Assembly: GCA_963693365.1 (NCBI GenBank)
Contig: CAVNZM010000011.1
Location: forward strand, 3,844,001 to 3,908,000
Source of the DNA: Amoebidium appalachense
Taxonomy: Eukaryota; Ichthyosporea
Direction: 5' to 3'
DNA: 64,000 nt
This document shows positions 60,548-64,000 of this stretch, piece after piece. The first letter of the stretch is position 1, and each line of letters opens with the position of its first letter. A model generated the notes under the pieces. That model searched no databases. It saw only the letters and a list, made by a program, of their open reading frames with translations, and had not been told where the DNA came from. A program made the position numbers and the translations under genes.

Positions 60548-60554
60548 TATAAAG
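60548..60554 (+). promoter_or_regulatory. TATA box of the 60631 gene
   Basis: TATAAAG, 77 bp before the ATG; an ATTGG box lies upstream near 60472 and a CCAAT word near 60507. Confidence 0.6.
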
Positions 60555-60630
60555 AGGAACGACGCATACCCAATGCTTCATTATTCATCCATTCGACTAC
60601 CAGAATACGTTTCTAGTTTTGCGAATCACG

Positions 60631-61029
60631 ATGTCGAACTCCGGTTTCCGGAGTTTCTATGGTCTGCCCGCCACGCTTCCTGCGGAGCACAGAACAAGCT
60701 ACATCAAGTGTATCACAGACGAAGTAAAGTCTTATTATGGGTCGTTCGACGACAACCCGGACTTGGTTGTCGTGTAGTCGGCCATCGACGGGGCGGATGT
60801 CGATATGCTGAATAGCCATGCCGCTTTCTGCAAGGAGTGTGTCCAAGCCCTGATATCAGAGGTAGACTTCAGTCTACTGCGTCCAATGCGACACGTCCTG
60901 ATGAGATTTTTATTGCGGAAGGAGGACGCCTCGCTTGTGTCACAACTCGCCCGACTTGTCTCGGTTGTCTCCGTGGTGGGTCTTATCACGGTTCCATACA
61001 TGCAAGACGCCAATCACGCCATCTTCTAA
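60631..61029 (+). pseudogene. Small orphan protein with an in-frame TAG (132 codons)
   Basis: ATG 60631 (MSNSGFRSFYGLPATLPAEH). One TAG at 60775-60777 splits it; the same frame then continues to TAA at 61027. The downstream part is a run of helices (AAFCKECVQALISEVDFSLL...LVSQLARLVSVVSVVGLITV), possibly membrane-associated. It has its own TATA box. No family recognised. Confidence 0.5.
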
Positions 61030-61168
61030 ATCGCCGACAAGTGTTGTACTTTGAATACCCCGAAGGTGCGCACAATCGCGGAATTGGCGAGACTCCCTCA
61101 CGACGAACCCACACACGAGACAAAAAAACACACCGCTAACACTCCGACCACCCCACATCCCACTACCA

Positions 61169-61660
61169 TCACCGCTTGACAGAGATCAAGGCACAGCCCA
61201 CATACGTCTGGTGAACGCAATCGACGAGTTTGGAGGTCACCCACTTCATCTGCATATAGCATTCCCGCCGCCCTTTACAGACGCTCACATTGCGGGGGAC
61301 GTGGATTGCACCCCATCGCCCCGAATTGGCCGTATCACCAGCACCCCTTATTGCACTTGGAGTGCCTAGTTGGATGTCACTCGTATGCATGCGTCTATTA
61401 ACCATTATGAGAAAGCGGAAGTAGTAGTCTTCCCCTTGGGGAACATTGTTTTGGGTTTTGATGTTAGATTTCTTTCCGGGTTTGACTGTGTAGGTTTCGC
61501 CGGTTGTTTTGCGCGTCCGACATGGCTCGGACTTGGCATATTCAAGGTTGGACGATTGGAGTAGGTACATGGGTATGTCTTGACCGTATGATTGGGGGTT
61601 CTTTGCCATCGCCCGCATCTCGCGTGGCAACAATTCAATAAAGCTTGCTGGGCAAGGCAT
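61169..61660 (-). CDS. Orphan protein, 163 residues
   Basis: Start taken at ATG 61660 (MPCPASFIELLPREMRAM); the frame is open to 61753 with further ATGs (61678). It has basic patches (KPGKKSNIKT), a YYFRFLIMVNRRM segment and Cys near the end. No family recognised. Confidence 0.5.
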   Translation of the reverse strand: MPCPASFIELLPREMRAMAKNPQSYGQDIPMYLLQSSNLEYAKSEPCRTRKTTGETYTVKPGKKSNIKTQNNVPQGEDYYFRFLIMVNRRMHTSDIQLGTPSAIRGAGDTANSGRWGAIHVPRNVSVCKGRRECYMQMKWVTSKLVDCVHQTYVGCALISVKR

Positions 61661-61787
61661 CTGCGGCGGCCACAACATGGCTGCATGTCCGTGAACAGAG
61701 TATACCCAGAGCGATCCACATGCGTGTACGCACACCCCCTGCTTGTGGCACAATAAAATGCCCAGGTCTTGTTAGCCCCCACACGAT

Positions 61788-62384
61788 ATGCACATCCTTC
61801 ATTCAGGTCGATACGTTAGCAAGCAACTGGCTCTGCTGAGCGAACCAACTGATTGGCCGCCCGATCTGGCAGACACCCAACAGACTGGCATGGCACTGCC
61901 ATGGCAGAGGGATGACCCATACGTGTGCACCCGCGTTGGGGATCTGCGTATGTATTGGAAGGCTTTGCCGGATCACAACGTTGTCACGTTCACCGACGAC
62001 AGGGCCGATGCCTCAGAATTTGTCTTCATACATTCACAGACCGGAGCCACGACCGCCGCGAAACACACACTACCGAGGCCAAGCCTCGCTAACGTAAGAA
62101 TCAACACGCGTACACCTAACCACACAAATTGGTCACCCGCTTCGCTACCCACTGCCCGTATCGAACTGGGAGTGGCCGCTTCGCTTGGCTTGGGCGGTTT
62201 ACCAATCATCCCGATGCCCTCGTGGTTTGTCTACACGGACGACCTCGGCGTCCAATATGGATTTCGGGGTGTCAATGTTGCGATATGCATCGCGCGGTTC
62301 TGGCGCTTCAGGCTCTGTCTTGACATGTTCCCGTTCCCTGCCATAACGTTGTTTCTTGCCGTCTTGGACCTCCGCGGCGCCTAG
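61788..62384 (+). CDS. Orphan protein, 198 residues, hydrophobic C-terminus
   Basis: ATG 61788. N-terminal 80 residues polar (WPPDLADTQQTG, MYWKALPDHNVVTFTDDRAD). The end has hydrophobic stretches (GVNVAICIARFWRFRLCLDM, FPAITLFLAVLDL), possibly one or two membrane helices. No family recognised. Ends 20 bp before the next ATG, which suggests a compact gene pair. Confidence 0.5.
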   Translation: MHILHSGRYVSKQLALLSEPTDWPPDLADTQQTGMALPWQRDDPYVCTRVGDLRMYWKALPDHNVVTFTDDRADASEFVFIHSQTGATTAAKHTLPRPSLANVRINTRTPNHTNWSPASLPTARIELGVAASLGLGGLPIIPMPSWFVYTDDLGVQYGFRGVNVAICIARFWRFRLCLDMFPFPAITLFLAVLDLRGA

Positions 62385-62404
62385 AATTTTATATGCTACA
62401 AGTA

Positions 62405-62761
62405 ATGCTCAACAACCTCTACGCCGTCTTCGCCCTTGCCGTCGGGTCGTTCGCTGCTCCACAGTGCATATACCAAAGCACCGGCCCCGCGTCCAGTCTC
62501 GCAGCCACCGAGGCCGTCGCTGAAACCGCACCTGCGGTCTGGCCCCCCGGCATCCCCGCGCCGACAGACGATGAGGTCCCACTCGACTTCCCCGCCAGTG
62601 GCTCCGGGTCACAGATTTCCTCTGATGATGACGTCACCCCGTCCCCAGCCACCCCCACCACTACCCCCGAGACTTTGGTGTGGCCACCCAGCATGACGCC
62701 CGCACCTTCTGCCCCGGGACCCAAGGCCCGTTGGCAGTGCAACTGCACAGTCATGGACTGA
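62405..62761 (+). CDS. Small secreted or membrane-targeted protein, 118 residues
   Basis: ATG 62405, or 62393 four codons earlier. Signal-peptide-like start (LNNLYAVFALAVGSFAAP), then Thr/Pro/Ala-rich and acidic sequence with repeated VWPP words, ending in CNCTVMD. A short glycoprotein-like design. No family recognised. Confidence 0.5.
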   Translation: MLNNLYAVFALAVGSFAAPQCIYQSTGPASSLAATEAVAETAPAVWPPGIPAPTDDEVPLDFPASGSGSQISSDDDVTPSPATPTTTPETLVWPPSMTPAPSAPGPKARWQCNCTVMD

Positions 62762-62786
62762 GCTTTTATGCTCACCCACCTGTAGG

Positions 62787-63949
62787 ATGTCGAAGGCGCG
62801 CTCCCGTATTCTCGACGACATGGCTTCACACATCGACTTCTCCGCCGCCATGGCACGACGGGCCTTTCCCCACGGACCCGCACTTCCAACCCCGTCCCGC
62901 ACATCAGTGGTAGGCGATGCCTCCGCCCGGAGCTCACCCGCCCCGACCCAAGCGTCCCAGGCTCCCTGGCGATACCACTTTGTCAGCGGCGACACACATG
63001 GTGGCCCGCTGAAGATAGAGTTCTCCGCTCCCCGCTCGGTCCACGGTGTTCGCGTCCAGGGCGCACGGGTGCATTCCGTGTACGACGTGTCAGAGGGCTC
63101 CAACAGATTGGTGCTGGGGCTGTCGTTCCTCGACTCGCCAGATGGCCGCCACCCGGGCTCGTGGACACGTTCGACTGCAGACATCTACCTGCCGGTCGGG
63201 CACTATACAATCGGCGCCCTGTGCGCTGAATTGGAGGCCCGTCTAGATCAGGCCATCGCCGATTGCTACAAGCCCTCGTATAACATCGATGACATCGCAG
63301 ACCTCCTCGACGTGTTTCCGGATGCAGTCCCGTACTACGCAAAGGTCACACACACGGCCGTCATCAAGGCCGCCGCCGAGCGCAATGGCGAGGCATGGAC
63401 CCGCCAAGAAGACTTCCTCGCAAAGGACAGGTGGGCGCCGCGCACTTCGGGCCCCGCCGATCACCTGGCCCACGAGGTGCTGCAGCTGGCGCAGATACAC
63501 TATCGGGAGAACCCTTGGGCATGGCGAGAGCTGGCAAACGAGCGCGCGTCCTGGGTTTCGAGGTCGGCGGCCACGTCAGTCACAGCCTCACCAGCGGGTT
63601 GCCCCCGCTTGCAAGGTACTTCGACGGCCGCGACCACGCCCCCGTGGCCGAAGGCGACCAACAGCTTCCCTGCGCCGCAGACAACATCCAGTGCATCGTC
63701 GGGTCCACGCCTCCCCTGGCGCCTCGGGGCGCGCTGCTGGTCACGGTCATGCATGGCGAGACAAGCCTGCAGGGCCGCATCGTGTCCGCGGGTGTCCACG
63801 GCGCCGCCTGCGGCATCAGCGAAGACCTACAGGCGTCGCCGCAGCTCGCCACGTCGCTCGAGCACGTCGAGGGGCTGCGCGTGGCCGTCGTGGATGAGAT
63901 GGGGTACAGGGTCGGCGGTCGCTTCACCGTCCTAGTTGGGATCAAATAG
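62787..63949 (+). CDS. Penton/minor-capsid-like protein candidate with a one-base shift near 63550
   Basis: About 387 residues in two frames: 62787 to about 63545 (ATG 62787), then to TAG at 63949. After a disordered start, the first part has LKIEFSAPRSVHGVRVQGARV, a VYDVSEGSNRLVLGL segment and IYLPVGHYTIGALCAELEARL. That order (strand, N-rich turn, then LP.G.Y....L...L) resembles single-jelly-roll penton proteins of Polinton-like viruses. The end (GLRVAVVDEMGYRVGGRFTV) resembles the end of the 46569-48683 protein. In the first frame the protein would run on to 63935 with low-complexity, Arg/Ser-rich sequence, so a shift is likely. Confidence 0.5.
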
Positions 63950-64000
63950 CCGCTCGCGGTCTTGGGGTTGGACGTAATGCTGGTGTCTCACAGTGATGTA

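Noticed and set aside
43077-60777. TAG reassigned as a sense codon
   Set aside because: TAG ends several intact genes here (49324, 49973, 55025, 63949), so reassignment would extend them without support.

Overview
The window is eukaryotic nuclear DNA, most likely from a microalga or another protist; I cannot name the species. The evidence is a spliced gene with GT-AG introns, TATA boxes 45-105 bp before start codons, CCAAT boxes, AATAAA signals, a tyrosine-recombinase retrotransposon, and very large amounts of microsatellite and homopolymer DNA (CA/GT, GA/CT, poly-C/poly-G). A run of exactly 500 N at 41835-42334 is a scaffold gap, so linkage of the left and right parts is by scaffolding only.

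Layout. 1-5378: a DIRS-order (PAT/Ngaro-like) retrotransposon with gag, RT-RNase H and tyrosine recombinase, bounded by textbook split direct repeats (A1, then B1-A2-B2). 5379-13290: repeat-dominated DNA, including one copy of a diverged 1.3-1.4 kb repeat (second copy at about 15050) and a degenerate array with poly-C cores. 13387-14478 and 36524-37819 (-): two paralogous genes of unknown function sharing an LVPMP...RMVPVQD core, both with TATA promoters. 18264-25216: two inverted copies of a gene for a secreted, mucin-like, Cys-rich protein; one copy has an in-frame TGA created by a 6-bp insertion, and a perfect 39-bp-arm palindrome lies upstream of the other. 28274-31863: the 5' part of a sterol-glucosyltransferase-like gene in four exons, truncated and frameshifted. 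40558-41834 (-): a frameshifted parallel beta-helix (GGA-repeat) protein.

42520-63949 is very different: GC-rich, nearly free of microsatellites, with about 22 short, tightly packed, mostly intronless genes on both strands. It holds an SF3/D5-type helicase, two candidate capsid-type proteins, a retropepsin-like aspartic protease, a PD-(D/E)XK nuclease, a C2H2 zinc-finger protein, a BRO/MSV199-like protein, a zinc-binding CxxxTxxGxxC protein, two very basic small proteins, a Cys-rich C-tail-anchored membrane protein, and many orphan genes. I read this as part of an endogenous DNA virus of the Polinton-like / NCLDV-related kind. No family-B polymerase, packaging ATPase or integrase is visible; the right part may continue past the window. 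Several genes carry single frameshifts or nonsense codons, so the copy is decayed or the assembly has indel errors.

If the region is viral, the likely division of labour is: helicase and nuclease for DNA replication and processing; capsid candidates, protease, basic proteins and membrane protein for the particle; zinc-finger and BRO-like proteins for regulation. CCAAT clusters plus TATA boxes before many genes suggest transcription by host RNA polymerase II. An imperfect 120-130 bp direct repeat (44371-44500 and 59441-59572) with a compensated stem and an iteron-like array (60066-60345) are the most notable non-coding elements.
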